A DNA stretch of 64,000 nt from Dreissena polymorpha (Eukaryota; Mollusca; Bivalvia; Myida; Dreissenidae), in contig NC_068363.1 in the NCBI RefSeq assembly GCF_020536995.1, positions 1,860,861 through 1,924,860 on the forward strand, written 5' to 3'. The position numbers were made by a program, and so were the translations under genes. The notes beneath the pieces were generated by a model, which had not been told where the DNA came from, searched no databases, and saw nothing but the letters and a program-made list of their open reading frames with translations. Numbering within the stretch: position 1 is the first letter of the stretch; the number at the start of each line of letters is the position of its first letter. Positions 1 through 8,912 of this stretch are shown piece after piece.

Positions 1-477
1 AATACGAATACCTGCCGTACGGGTGAAACTATAAATATTGAAACCATGAAAACGACCAGGGCCCGTATTCACATATCTTAAAACCAAACAATTGAGTTCA
101 GCGTGTGAATATATATGCATGTTACAGGGGTAGTTTTTCTCATTAAATTCTTCGTTCTCTAAAACCATCATTTGTGTAGTTATAAGTTTCATATTTTATG
201 TCATACTGATTTATATTATTAATAATTTAAACATAAGGCCTTTAGTTGAAAGAATGCAATTAATTTTTAGACTGAAGTCTTATAATGGGTTTATAATTAT
301 TATCGTTCAACTATTTTTTTTTCGTTATAAAATATATAAATGATCATCGTCCTGGTTTTGTAATACAATTTTTAGAGGTTTAAAGCATAAAGGCCGCACA
401 CAAAAGTATGGTTTTATAAACTTATGTTGTACAAAGAAACTTTAAATTAATAGTGTACTGATTGATTTTTATTGTAG
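1..477 (+). other. Intron of the GIMAP gene, with a repeat at its left edge
   Basis: This AT-rich stretch shows no coding frame on the plus strand and ends in a pyrimidine tract and AG at 476-477, a good splice acceptor for the exon that follows. Bases 1-62 resemble 18861-18930 and so belong to a repeat or to a duplicated intron. The exon carrying the GTPase P-loop must lie to the left of the window. Confidence 0.65.
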
Positions 478-1632
478 GTTGCTGTACGGAAAGGGCGTCG
501 AATCGAAATTGTAGATAGTCCTGGATTTGCTGATACATTCAAAGGGAAAGAGTTTGTAAGAAAGAGTCTCACACAAGCTGTCTTCCAGACTCTTCCTGGC
601 TTTAACGCAATTGTTTTCGTCCTGTATCCAGACAGATTTACTGATGAACTGGTCAAAACAGTCAATCTTTTCTTTGAGTTCTTCGGAAAAGGTGTTGGGA
701 AATTTGCATTTATTTTATTCACGCACATTAAATCGAAAGAGAAAATGAATGAATACATACAGAATGCTATGGAACACCCATCAGGGAATGTGCAGGCCCT
801 GTTAGAACTTATAGAAACGTGTGAAAGCAAGGTTATGTGCATCGATAACGAAATGGAAAACGAAAAGATTCAAGTCATGGTTGATGATATTATACGTACA
901 ATAGACGCAAACACAGTTCGTCTAGGAAAAAATTATTTTACTAACGAAATGTTTCAGGAGGCCATGAAATATGCAGATAAGGTGCTTGGAAATGTTGACA
1001 TTAGCAAGAGTGTTGAAAGTTCAAATACTACGGACGAAACAAAAATCATAAATAAACATGAGAAGGCGAAAACGTCCAGTACAGATAACAACGAACCGAA
1101 TGTGCGTCGCATTTGCCAAATGTTTGAATCGCACGCATCAGAAACAATAATGTTGAATCGAGAACGTCTAAACAATGAGCATAGGAAAAGTACAGGGGAT
1201 TTGCGAAAACGATTCAGTATAACTCCATTTCATGAAGTTGGTAACGCTATCGAAGCAAAGGATGAGTCCGAACCACAAATTGAATGTCGGTTGACAATTG
1301 GAACATCATCACGTGATGATAGATTGCTCACAAAAGAAGACAGTTCGGAAAATAAAAGCAAACTTTCAACCAGAGAAAGATTCACAGGAGCCTTTCGTCA
1401 AAGTCAAAATATGAAACAACAAGAAGGCTGGCAACGTGCCAATCGAGACCAAGAAGTCGTACATTCGAGTGATTTCGAGCCATATGAAGCCGGACCACGT
1501 GAAGTCCCTGGTCGGAAATACGACACATTTAAGGAGGATCTTCAGGCAAATAAAAGCTCATTTGATCGAGCTTTTAATGCAATTGCACACTGGTTCAATC
1601 GTCGACTTAAACAATTATCAAAATTATTTTAA
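478..1632 (+). CDS. GIMAP/AIG1-family GTPase, last exon (5' end outside window)
   Basis: The frame stays open from the splice acceptor at 476-477 to the TAA at 1630-1632 and gives 384 residues. Near its start stands the G3 motif DSPGFADT, followed by the AIG1 signature region FVLYPDRFTDE, the segment FILFTHIK where G4 would lie, and CIDNE where the G5-like loop falls. These fit the AIG1 domain of GIMAP/IAN proteins, which bind GTP at membranes and act in immune-cell survival in vertebrates; bivalves carry many copies. The usual aspartate after FT in G4 is not evident, which may weaken guanine specificity. The last 200 residues are charged and unassigned, ending in an amphipathic stretch (WFNRRLKQLSKLF) that might touch membrane. 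The G1 P-loop exon is off the left edge. The first ATG inside the exon, at 745, is not the real start because the conserved domain begins upstream of it. Confidence 0.87.
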   Translation, partial: VAVRKGRRIEIVDSPGFADTFKGKEFVRKSLTQAVFQTLPGFNAIVFVLYPDRFTDELVKTVNLFFEFFGKGVGKFAFILFTHIKSKEKMNEYIQNAMEHPSGNVQALLELIETCESKVMCIDNEMENEKIQVMVDDIIRTIDANTVRLGKNYFTNEMFQEAMKYADKVLGNVDISKSVESSNTTDETKIINKHEKAKTSSTDNNEPNVRRICQMFESHASETIMLNRERLNNEHRKSTGDLRKRFSITPFHEVGNAIEAKDESEPQIECRLTIGTSSRDDRLLTKEDSSENKSKLSTRERFTGAFRQSQNMKQQEGWQRANRDQEVVHSSDFEPYEAGPREVPGRKYDTFKEDLQANKSSFDRAFNAIAHWFNRRLKQLSKLF

Positions 1633-3089
1633 CATGCATCCACAAAGGTTGTTACAATGTTGGATGATTATTTAATATAGCTGTGTTTATTCAAAGGTAA
1701 TCAGGCCAAGCAATATACTTCTTTTTTTATTGTCACTTCATATACAATTGACTGCTTGATAAATTTAAAATATGTATACATACCCACTAAGTATAGTCAA
1801 AATATGTATTATAGTGACCAACACATTGATTGTATAACGCATATTTCTTTCTTGAAAATGTTTCAGTCAATCAAGCGTAACGCATTATGTTTTCAAACGC
1901 AATATGAAATTGAAGCTCGCAAACACAACGAACAAAGTGGTTTGCATCTTACTATAAGCCCTAAATATAATGGACTTTGTTTGAAATAATATCTCGAACA
2001 ATGAGGTTTGTAGGTCGACTAATTTGCGTTTTATAATTTTTATTAAATATACCTCAATGTAAAAAATAATCAAATCAAAACTGGGGTACAAATACAAATT
2101 CTAAGGACCGGCTAAAAACAGAATCGGTCGGGTTAATATTTATTTTAGTGGGAGTATGTTATGAGGAATGTAAACAGACCAACGTAATATGTCACTTGAA
2201 CACTGTGCCGTTACGTGACGCGTCCAATCTCAATGGGTTTAATTTTTATCTATATTTCAAACGTTGTCGTTTAGTAAAAAATATTGCTATGCAACATACA
2301 TCAATGATTATCAAAGACATCATGCTATTGACATGTGATATAGTTTGATTGGTTGCAATACGCCCCAAAATGTGAAATGAAATCAAAATAATCAGTGTAA
2401 TCAATCATACCTATTTAAAGAAGCGAGCATCAAGTAAGTTAACAGCAATACTACATTCCCCTATGCCTTTTAAGCTATAATCATCAGTTTCATCTTCTGC
2501 TGTTAACAAGACATGTTTGTAAAACATGCACATACCCTCTCCAACTAATATATGTAAAGTATTTACATGTTCAACTTTTTAAAATCAGTAAGAAGAAAAA
2601 GTCAATATTTTGGAAACTAAACCGACTGAACCAGTGTTTTATGCAACACAATGTGCAAGATGATTTAATCAATTATCACAAGAGAACGAAACTGACGGGC
2701 CATTAAACCGAAAAGATACAAAACAATACCCTTAATGTCATTTTTCATATAGCTAGACTTTTAGAGAGTTTTTTATTGATAAAAATATAAACCCATTCAG
2801 AAGTATTTTATACATATTTTTCTATTCACTAATACAACAGAACATCATGTGGTAGGTACATATTTAAAATGCCTCCATACATAATACTAGATTTCAAACG
2901 AATGACGAACACTTTAAGATCCATTTTCATTAATATTAAGTATGGCATTAGCTTTGCGAATCGTATAGATTATTCTTCCAAATTATATGCGATTAGATGT
3001 TGAAAAATATAGTTGTTTATATAAGTCAAAATGTAACTAATACGTTTTTAAGTGGTTGCTGTAAGATATTTAAAAAAATAAGATAACGG
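1633..3089. other. 3' flank of the GIMAP gene; no gene seen
   Basis: AT-rich DNA with only short spurious frames. It probably contains the GIMAP 3' UTR at its left end. A small inverted pair of TTAACAGCA/TGCTGTTAA lies near 2437-2506. I see no terminal repeat that would mark the left edge of the virus-like block. Confidence 0.5.
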
Positions 3090-3164
3090 TATACCGGGTT
3101 TGGAGCAGATAAACCATTTTCAATGCTTAACATCTTCCTACTCTAGAGACTTTGTCACCGAAGT

Positions 3165-4200
3165 ACTTTTATCATTTTGTGTTTTTTCATTGTTGTACGC
3201 GCAGACACAACATTTCAAAGCGTTTCTTCTTACGGTTTACAAAACTGTTATTGCAATATTTGTGATCCGACCAAAAGTATTGGTAAAATATATGATGGAA
3301 CTTGCTACTTTATCAGTATAGAGCAACAGTTCAAAGTTGGGAACAACTTTTCAACGCAAGTTAATGTTAGTAAAACTGTAAACAGCACCGACTATAATGC
3401 ATACGATGTGGTCATTTTTGGGCATAAAAACATTCATCTGAAAACGGTTTTCACTCAAGTAAGCAACGACTTTATTTTGAACAACATCGAGCGTTCTATC
3501 AAAATAGCGCTGTTCTACAACAAAGATAGGCCTGCTCAATGCGTTCATTTGTTCAAACGAAAATATTTGGGCATGTCATGCGAAACGGCTAACATAGCGC
3601 TGTTAAAAGCGGATCGAGGAGAGTTTGTGACGGTGTCACCTTTCAAGCCGCGTGCGTACAAGACGTGTTCATTTGACGTAAACGCGGCAGCGTCGATCAC
3701 ATCACCTAAAACTTGTTTCGTGGTGAATGAAGATGGCCAGTGCTTACCAGCAGGGCTGCAAACAGTAGAAGAGTTTCAAAGCGCATTTGACTATCTAATT
3801 AGCAGAACGCACGACCCGACGGTGAATGCGATATCTCAAAATTTGATGTTTAAAATTGACAGTCTGAACAAAACGCTCGAATTAAACGATTACGTGATAG
3901 TTTATTCGCGAGTGTCATTTGATGGGAACAATACGTGGCTGTATATCGACGTGAATGAAAAATCTATTTCGTTTGAAAATTGTACAACAAAACGAACTCT
4001 GTGTAAGATTAGAATTGCTGGTATGGGACTGGATTCACCGAGTGACGATGATTAAAAAATAAACAGCTTTTGGGTCTCATTTATTGCACTAACATTTGTG
4101 GTTGTTTCTTTGGTTATGGTTATAGTTATTGTGTATGTGTTGCAAGGATTTCGATCTGGACATGTACAAACTACTACTACAGTTCAAATAACAAGCGTAT
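3165..4200 (+). pseudogene. Envelope-like membrane glycoprotein A of the virus-like fossil
   Basis: A frame of about 290 residues begins with a hydrophobic, signal-like stretch (LCFFIVVRA) followed by a cysteine-rich N-terminal motif, SYGLQNCYCNIC, and then spaced cysteines with several N-x-S/T sites. It ends in an acidic SPSDDD run, and the DNA just beyond encodes a strongly hydrophobic, valine-rich stretch resembling a membrane anchor. The layout of signal, cysteine ectodomain and anchor fits a type I surface glycoprotein. A relative carrying the same SYGLQNCYC-type motif lies on the minus strand at 9744-10715, and a partial second copy of the C-terminal part lies at 5554-5931. I recognise no named family. 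It is treated as a fossil with perhaps one break. Confidence 0.6.
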
Positions 4201-4208
4201 AATTCTTG

Positions 4209-4217
4209 TATAAAACC
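4209..4217 (+). promoter_or_regulatory. TATA box before the Bcl-2-like gene
   Basis: TATAAAACC stands about 45 bp before the ATG at 4254. The same spacing is seen before several other genes of this block. Confidence 0.5.
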
Positions 4218-4253
4218 ATTCTCGCAAAGTCAGTAGTTGTCATAAAGTAAAAA

Positions 4254-4680
4254 ATGTTGAGCTGTGAGTTTGTAGTTGCGATGGTAGCAAATTATTTGGA
4301 ATGCAAGCAGTTTGAGGACTCAAATGACACTATTTGTGACATTGTCGAATGTGTGATTTTGCTTTTTTTATATTGTAAATAGCACTGTTACGATGCATGT
4401 TCTTACAAAGGATGAATCGACCATAGCTTGTATTGATGAAGACTATTTCGCCGAATTGCTTGAACAAAAGCTGAACAGTGGTTTGAGCTGGGATGTGTTT
4501 GTGACTGCATTTGTTTTGTTTGCGGCCGTCGTACGTGAAATATCGAATTACAACGCTGAAGGCTTCTACCACCTGAATAAACTACAGAACGTGTTCCGTA
4601 AATATAGACTTACTGACTGGGTTGCAAATCAACCTGGTAAATGGACTGCACTTGTACAGTATTGTAAGCAAGTTTGTTGA
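4254..4680 (+). pseudogene. Bcl-2-like apoptosis regulator of the virus-like fossil
   Basis: The frame at 4393-4680 contains GLSWDVFVTAFVLFAAV, which aligns well with the BH1 region of Bcl-2 proteins (NWGR-type core within a hydrophobic helix). About 30 residues later comes TDWVANQPGKWTALVQY, which matches BH2 (W-I-x-x-x-G-G-W type). Their order and spacing are those of a Bcl-2 fold. The short stretch just upstream, from 4254, encodes a helix-like segment where BH4 would lie. Bcl-2 homologues are carried by several DNA viruses (adenovirus E1B-19K, African swine fever virus A179L, herpesvirus vBcl-2) and block mitochondrial cell death. No C-terminal membrane anchor is evident. A TATA box lies upstream, and AATAAA overlaps the end of the stop codon. 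It looks broken once. An ancestral capture from a host is possible. Confidence 0.65.
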
Positions 4681-4723
4681 ATAAAAAGAAGAAAACAAAC
4701 AAATTTGTGTTTAGTTGTTTTAT
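4680..4723. terminator. Facing poly(A) signals of two convergent genes
   Basis: AATAAA at 4680-4685 shares its first base with the stop codon of the Bcl-2-like gene. TTTATT at 4718-4723 is the minus-strand poly(A) signal for the gene ending at 4755. The two transcription units therefore meet within about 40 bp. Confidence 0.55.
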
Positions 4724-4754
4724 TCAGTATCACATTCAAATTTAACTTAACTTT

Positions 4755-5384
4755 CTATAGATAAAGATATATTTGAAGCCAAATTTTCGAATAATTCATA
4801 CTCATCGATAATGTCTTTGAGATGTACATTTCAGAACCATTGGTTTTAAGCAAACTGTGTTTCTTCTCAACCACACCGTCGCGGTCAAAAATGTTGAAAT
4901 ATAGTTTTGTATCGTCTGGTCTGTCCATAACAAGCATCAAGTCGTCCTCGTCGTCATCTTCATCCAATCTTACATACACAGTCGAATGAACTGTTAGTCC
5001 AAAGCATGTGATTTTGTTCTGATAATCGAATTCGGGTGTAGGTTCATAGTCCGGAGAAAACAATGCATATGGTTCAAATGTTTCAGATTTAGACATGCGA
5101 AACAATTTCACCGTAGGCTCCTCTGTGGATGTAATGCTCATATGCTTTGATATAATCTCCCAGAACTTGTTTGCAGAAGATTGAGATTTGATTTTCCATT
5201 TTCTTTTCTGAATACGTTTCTGCTCTGGTGTTTTCGAACGAGCATTGAAACGTATGCTTTGAACGTTTTCCATGTTCTGAAATGTGACCAATGTGGCAAG
5301 GTTAACAGACAAAGTGAAATGGTTTGTGATACATATCGTTACAACATGTGCATATATAAGCGCTACGCAAAGAGTTAACTTCAT
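4755..5384 (-). CDS. Acidic protein of the virus-like fossil, function unknown
   Basis: Open minus-strand frame of 209 codons. The more likely start is the internal ATG at about 5273 (MENVQSIRF), because the upstream part overlaps the promoter of the plus-strand gene at 5391. That gives about 172 residues, with a basic N-terminal stretch (RIQKRKWKIKSQ), a central region, an acidic run (DEDDDEDD) and a C-terminal part with alternating hydrophobic residues. The frame is converging with the Bcl-2-like gene and has its own poly(A) signal at 4718-4723. I recognise no family. It would share a divergent promoter region with the RING-type gene to its right. Confidence 0.5.
   Translation of the reverse strand: MKLTLCVALIYAHVVTICITNHFTLSVNLATLVTFQNMENVQSIRFNARSKTPEQKRIQKRKWKIKSQSSANKFWEIISKHMSITSTEEPTVKLFRMSKSETFEPYALFSPDYEPTPEFDYQNKITCFGLTVHSTVYVRLDEDDDEDDLMLVMDRPDDTKLYFNIFDRDGVVEKKHSLLKTNGSEMYISKTLSMSMNYSKIWLQIYLYL
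5353..5360 (+). promoter_or_regulatory. TATA box of the first RING-gene copy
   Basis: TATATAAG lies 38 bp before the ATG at 5391. The flanking 5270-5551 segment is repeated at 6043-6331, with its own TATA box at 6128. Confidence 0.5.
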
Positions 5385-5390
5385 TTGTTG

Positions 5391-5553
5391 ATGTTTGCGA
5401 CTCTATTTCTTGGCATTTTGTTTATTCAATTCATCATCGAAGAACGAAACCCCGATTTTGGGATCGCAAAAAGACTAAACTTTACAACAACAAGAAAAAG
5501 CCATGATTGTTGTTACAATCCTTGCGTTGATTTGTATTCAAGACTTGCGATGC
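5391..5553 (+). pseudogene. 5' fragment of a duplicated RING-type gene
   Basis: The frame starting MFATLFLGILFIQFIIEER repeats the N-terminus of the RING gene at 6171 and has the same upstream promoter region. The similarity stops at about 5551, where sequence matching the C-terminal part of glycoprotein A begins. It is a remnant left by an internal duplication of the fossil. Confidence 0.65.
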
Positions 5554-5931
5554 GACCCGACGGTGAATGCGATATCTCATAATTTGATGTTTAAAATTGA
5601 CAGTCTGAACGAAACGCTCGAATAAAACGATTACGTGATAGTTTATTCGCGAGTGTCATTTGATGGGAACAATACGTGCTTGTATATCGACGTGAATGAA
5701 AAATCTATTTCGTATGAAAATTGTACAACAAAACGAACTCTGTGTCAGATTCGAATTCCTGGCATGGGACTTGATTCACCGAGTGACGATGATTCCAAAA
5801 TAAACAGCTTTTGGTTTTTTTATTCCACTAACATTTGTGGTTGTTGCTTTGGTTATAGTTTTTGTTATTGTGCAACTTTTCCTTGCTTGGTCGTGGTGGT
5901 TTACAATGCCGGCAATCAAATTCTAAGGTGA
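5554..5931 (+). pseudogene. Partial second copy of the glycoprotein A C-terminal part
   Basis: Bases 5554-5895 closely match 3817-4160, covering the end of the ectodomain (VIYSRVSFDGNNT, MGLDSPSDDD) and the membrane-anchor region. It has no N-terminal half and is joined directly to the RING-gene fragment on its left. It is a duplicated, broken fragment. Confidence 0.75.
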
Positions 5932-6125
5932 AAGTTTTACTCGTCAAATTACAAGTAGTCGATATATAATCATATATAACATAAAACAGGACAAAACTCA
6001 TGACATAAACGAGTATAACACTTTGCATATGCTTTGAAAGTTCTCCATGTTCTGAAATGTGACAAATGTGGCAACGTTAGCAGACAATGTGAAATGGTTT
6101 GTGATATAGATCGTTACAAAATTTG

Positions 6126-6135
6126 CATATAAAAG
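6126..6135 (+). promoter_or_regulatory. TATA box of the RING-type gene
   Basis: CATATAAAAG lies about 43 bp before the ATG at 6171, the same spacing as in the other genes of this block. Confidence 0.5.
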
Positions 6136-6170
6136 CTCTGCACAAAAAGTAAGCTTCATTTCATTTGTTG

Positions 6171-6657
6171 ATGTTTGCGACTATATTTCTTGGCATTTTG
6201 CTTATTCGATTCATCATCGAAGAACGAAACCCCGATTTTGGGGATCGCAAAAAAAATGAACTTGACAGCAACAAGAAGCCGTGATTGGTGTTACAATGCT
6301 TGCGATGATCTGTATTCAAGACTTGCGATGGTGGTTTTCTGTTAGGAAAATACGAAAAGAATGCATACAGGTCATGAAAGAACTTCGTGAGGACTTTCGA
6401 ACAGATTGTTGCTGTGGTCGCAAAGTCTGCACCAAACTTATGGCAAAACTTCAGCTGGAGAAAGAGCAAGCAGTGAACGACTCGCGGACTTGTATAGTTT
6501 GCTGCAATACACGGAAAACCTGTGCCGTGACACCATGCATGCACATTTTCTGCGTAAAACTTTGCTGGCATTGCATATAAACGGAAACAAATGCGCTGTG
6601 TGTGGAGCTGAAATGTTTGGTTGGACACCAATTCATTGGACCGATCAGAAGTTATGA
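6171..6657 (+). pseudogene. Membrane-anchored RING-finger protein of the virus-like fossil
   Basis: The gene opens with a hydrophobic segment (MFATIFLGILLIRFIIEE) typical of a signal anchor. Further on, the region encodes a cysteine-histidine cluster: CIVCC at the start, TPCMHIFCVKLCWHC in the middle and CAVCG at the end. This is the C3HC4 order of RING fingers, here of the short type found at the end of IAP-like and MARCH-like E3 ligases. RING proteins transfer ubiquitin to bound targets; viral versions often redirect host proteins. The N-terminal anchor would place it on a membrane with the RING in the cytosol. The pieces lie in more than one frame and the gene is broken. AATAAA follows at about 6703. 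Confidence 0.6.
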
Positions 6658-6858
6658 CAATGAGTGTATACTTGTATGTGTATTTGTTCGAATAGTATCG
6701 TGAAATAAAATTTTGAAATGAATTTTATGTTTTAGTTGATAGAGAAGATGCAAGTATATTGACGTTTTGGGTTTTATCTTCTTTCATGAAGAAAACAAAC
6801 ACACAAGTTTACTGTTTTTGCTCTTTATTTTCAACATACAACAAACAACATACAACAT

Positions 6859-7128
6859 TTAGTTCATAACATTTTCTTCTCTGCGCTTTCGGCTTAGACT
6901 ACGACTGAACACTTTTGTAAAGCTTCTCTTTCTAGTTCTCGAACTCTTTTCATCGTTTTCGCTAGGTTCGTTGACAGACATTGGTTTTTGGTTTTCCTTA
7001 GACTCGTTTTCTCGTCGTAACAATTCGTTATCATACGCGTTTTTGTTGTGCAATGTAAGTAGTTGTGGAATACGTTTAAGAAACATCACCATCTCTGTCA
7101 TGCCTAGGAACTCGCCGAGTTCCATCAT
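6859..7128 (-). CDS. Small basic-tailed protein of the virus-like fossil
   Basis: Open minus-strand frame of 89 codons with an ATG start. The N-terminal third is amphipathic and methionine-rich, the middle is acidic and polar, and the C-terminus is strongly basic (RTRKRSFTKVFSRSLSRKRR), like a nuclear-localisation or nucleic-acid-binding tail. A minus-strand poly(A) signal (TTTATT at about 6821) lies just beyond the stop, facing that of the RING gene. I do not recognise the family. Confidence 0.45.
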   Translation of the reverse strand: MMELGEFLGMTEMVMFLKRIPQLLTLHNKNAYDNELLRRENESKENQKPMSVNEPSENDEKSSRTRKRSFTKVFSRSLSRKRREENVMN

Positions 7129-7212
7129 GTTAACTAGGCTAGATATCGACTGTCAATCCGAGTAATCTTGCGTGAGACCGTTACATTGGTAGTCAGACAG
7201 GTTAATGAGAAT

Positions 7213-7425
7213 TTAAAAAACATTCATCAATTCTTGAACACTGTAGTTCAGCGGAATCTTGACATGATTTGCCTTAACGTTAGTGAACATTTTCACAATT
7301 GCTGCTGAGTAAGATCTCTGTTCTTTTCCCACATAAAATAAAACCCTGTCTTTGCTTTGTTTAAGCGACTGAATGAGCTTCGAAGTGATTTGAATGCCAA
7401 TATCGTACTTCAGTTTAGTGAACAA
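7213..7425 (-). CDS. Unassigned small frame of the virus-like fossil
   Basis: Open minus-strand stretch of 70 codons without an obvious ATG at its start, so it may be the remaining part of a longer gene running from about 7480. The composition is ordinary for a soluble protein (lysine and isoleucine rich). I see no recognisable motif. Confidence 0.35.
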   Translation of the reverse strand: MFTKLKYDIGIQITSKLIQSLKQSKDRVLFYVGKEQRSYSAAIVKMFTNVKANHVKIPLNYSVQELMNVF

Positions 7426-7549
7426 GCGATTCGTGGCTTCGATGTCAGTGACACGATTAATATCTTTAATGTTTATGGTTGACGTGGTTGTTGGTTATGT
7501 GCGGGTTTAGCGTTTCTATAGAAAATCTAACCTTAAATAGATTTTTATC

Positions 7550-7918
7550 TCAACTTTCCAAACCGTAATTTGTGATTGCATAGACAGTTGAACATCCACA
7601 AAAGTCGTGTTTCTTCTTAAGCTGGGCATCACCTCCTATAGTGTTGATCATAACAAGAAAAACATAAACACCTAGAAGCGAGTAAGGATATAGTGACGTG
7701 TTTCTCGAATGTTTGCATGTATCGTAAATAAACTTGATGTATGTGGAATTGTTTACCGTACTTTCGTCAAACAGAGAGAAAAAATTGTAAGCTTTTAGTC
7801 GGTTGTATCCACAAATTGGATCACCAAACACTGAGTCAAAATGGCTTGTAATTTCGCTTGTTGTCAATTTCTTGAACAACGACATGAGTTCATCGTCTTT
7901 GAACTCATTGAGAACCAT
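7550..7918 (-). CDS. Protein with one likely membrane segment, virus-like fossil
   Basis: Minus-strand frame of 122 codons starting at an ATG (7916-7918). The first 70 residues are polar and helical-looking. Residues around 78-95 (YPYSLLGVYVFLVMIN) form a likely transmembrane or buried helix, and a cysteine pair (CGC) follows. A small all-helical protein with a hydrophobic C-terminal helix could be a second Bcl-2-type protein, but I see no BH1 or BH2 motif, so I leave it unassigned. Confidence 0.45.
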   Translation of the reverse strand: MVLNEFKDDELMSLFKKLTTSEITSHFDSVFGDPICGYNRLKAYNFFSLFDESTVNNSTYIKFIYDTCKHSRNTSLYPYSLLGVYVFLVMINTIGGDAQLKKKHDFCGCSTVYAITNYGLES

Positions 7919-8007
7919 TGTGACACACGTTTGAATTCCACACCCGAGTTTTGAGTTAATTTCTACCAGCTTGCTTTCGAATGTGCGTATTTGTTCTTCG
8001 TATTATG

Positions 8008-8247
8008 TTATGTATTGAAAAATGCATAGCGAGCATTCGTGGTGATGTCTAGAGTACATGGGTGAAAACAAGTAGATCTTTGTGCTAACTGTTCGTCTTC
8101 GTCAACAATCAAAACCTCATCGATATCCATTGATAAGGCATGTTTACAGTTCATTGATACAATGTATTTACAACATATACAAAAATATAACCTACGCAAG
8201 TCAACATAATCATACAATATTGCAACAACGTAGTCATTCGTCATCAT
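8008..8247 (-). CDS. Cysteine-containing small protein, virus-like fossil
   Basis: Open minus-strand frame of 79 codons starting with ATG. It is tyrosine-rich at the N-terminus, has a CICC cluster and a middle acidic stretch (DIDEVLIVDEDEQ). I recognise no family. The frame ends beside AT-rich DNA with no clear poly(A) signal. Confidence 0.35.
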   Translation of the reverse strand: MMTNDYVVAILYDYVDLRRLYFCICCKYIVSMNCKHALSMDIDEVLIVDEDEQLAQRSTCFHPCTLDITTNARYAFFNT

Positions 8248-8295
8248 CGCTCAATTCTAGATCACTGAGGATAGTCTTTTCTTTTTTCGGTTTCT

Positions 8296-8592
8296 TTACA
8301 GCTTTTTTTCACCAGATTTGCGCATTTTCTTAACAGCCAGAGCGTTCATAATTTCCTGTTTATCATCGTTCAACGTATCTGACATTTCTGTATCGGAGAT
8401 GTCGATATCGGCATATTTGCGTTTTTCCTCAACATTGGAAGATTTTATTCGCTCTATTAGCGCAAACACGTTTTCGTCTTCCCCAGAACCGAGTATTTTG
8501 TTAATCACATCAATTGGAACTCGATCGAAAACCTTCGAGCTCACAGTCTTCACAACGTCGTCCTGCAGGTTTTTTGTTTTCTTGATGCCCAA
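8296..8592 (-). CDS. Charged protein of the virus-like fossil
   Basis: Minus-strand frame of 98 codons with an ATG at 8590-8592, rich in lysine, glutamate and aspartate and ending in a basic KKMRKSGEKKL tail. It lies only 17 bp downstream of the next minus-strand frame (8610-8837), so the two may be co-transcribed or overlapping transcripts. I recognise no domain. Confidence 0.42.
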   Translation of the reverse strand: MGIKKTKNLQDDVVKTVSSKVFDRVPIDVINKILGSGEDENVFALIERIKSSNVEEKRKYADIDISDTEMSDTLNDDKQEIMNALAVKKMRKSGEKKL

Positions 8593-8609
8593 TGTCAGAT
8601 TCTGCGTTC

Positions 8610-8837
8610 TTACTTTGAGGTTTTGTACTGCGCTAGTTTGGCATCAATCTGTTTCAGTTTCTGTGAAAGTTCTGTTATCTTCAAAAAATCGTTAGGCGAC
8701 AGGAAGACACTTGACTCGACTTCAGAAACCAAATTCCTTTTCACGCCGTGATTCAGTACAGTGTTCGCAAACTGCTGTATTCGTTCTCGGTTGTTCGTTT
8801 TAATAGCATAGCTCGAGGTCAACATTGCTTGTGCCAT
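8610..8837 (-). CDS. Small coiled-coil-like protein, virus-like fossil
   Basis: Minus-strand frame of 75 codons starting at the ATG 8835-8837. The C-terminal half (FLKITELSQKLKQIDAK) has heptad-like spacing of leucine and isoleucine, which suggests a short coiled coil. A TATA box on the minus strand lies about 44 bp upstream, at 8881-8890. Function unknown. Confidence 0.45.
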   Translation of the reverse strand: MAQAMLTSSYAIKTNNRERIQQFANTVLNHGVKRNLVSEVESSVFLSPNDFLKITELSQKLKQIDAKLAQYKTSK

Positions 8838-8880
8838 CGTAGAAAGTGATTGCGAGTGTGCTTATTTTGTTAACTGCAGC

Positions 8881-8890
8881 TATATATATA
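8881..8890 (-). promoter_or_regulatory. TATA box of the gene starting at 8837
   Basis: TATATATATA lies about 44 bp upstream of the minus-strand ATG at 8837. Confidence 0.5.
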
Positions 8891-8912
8891 CGCTTGAAAA
8901 ATAATGCACGTC

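Noticed and set aside
447-1175. Minus-strand frames over the GIMAP exon
   Set aside because: Antisense shadows; the plus strand carries the conserved AIG1 motifs.
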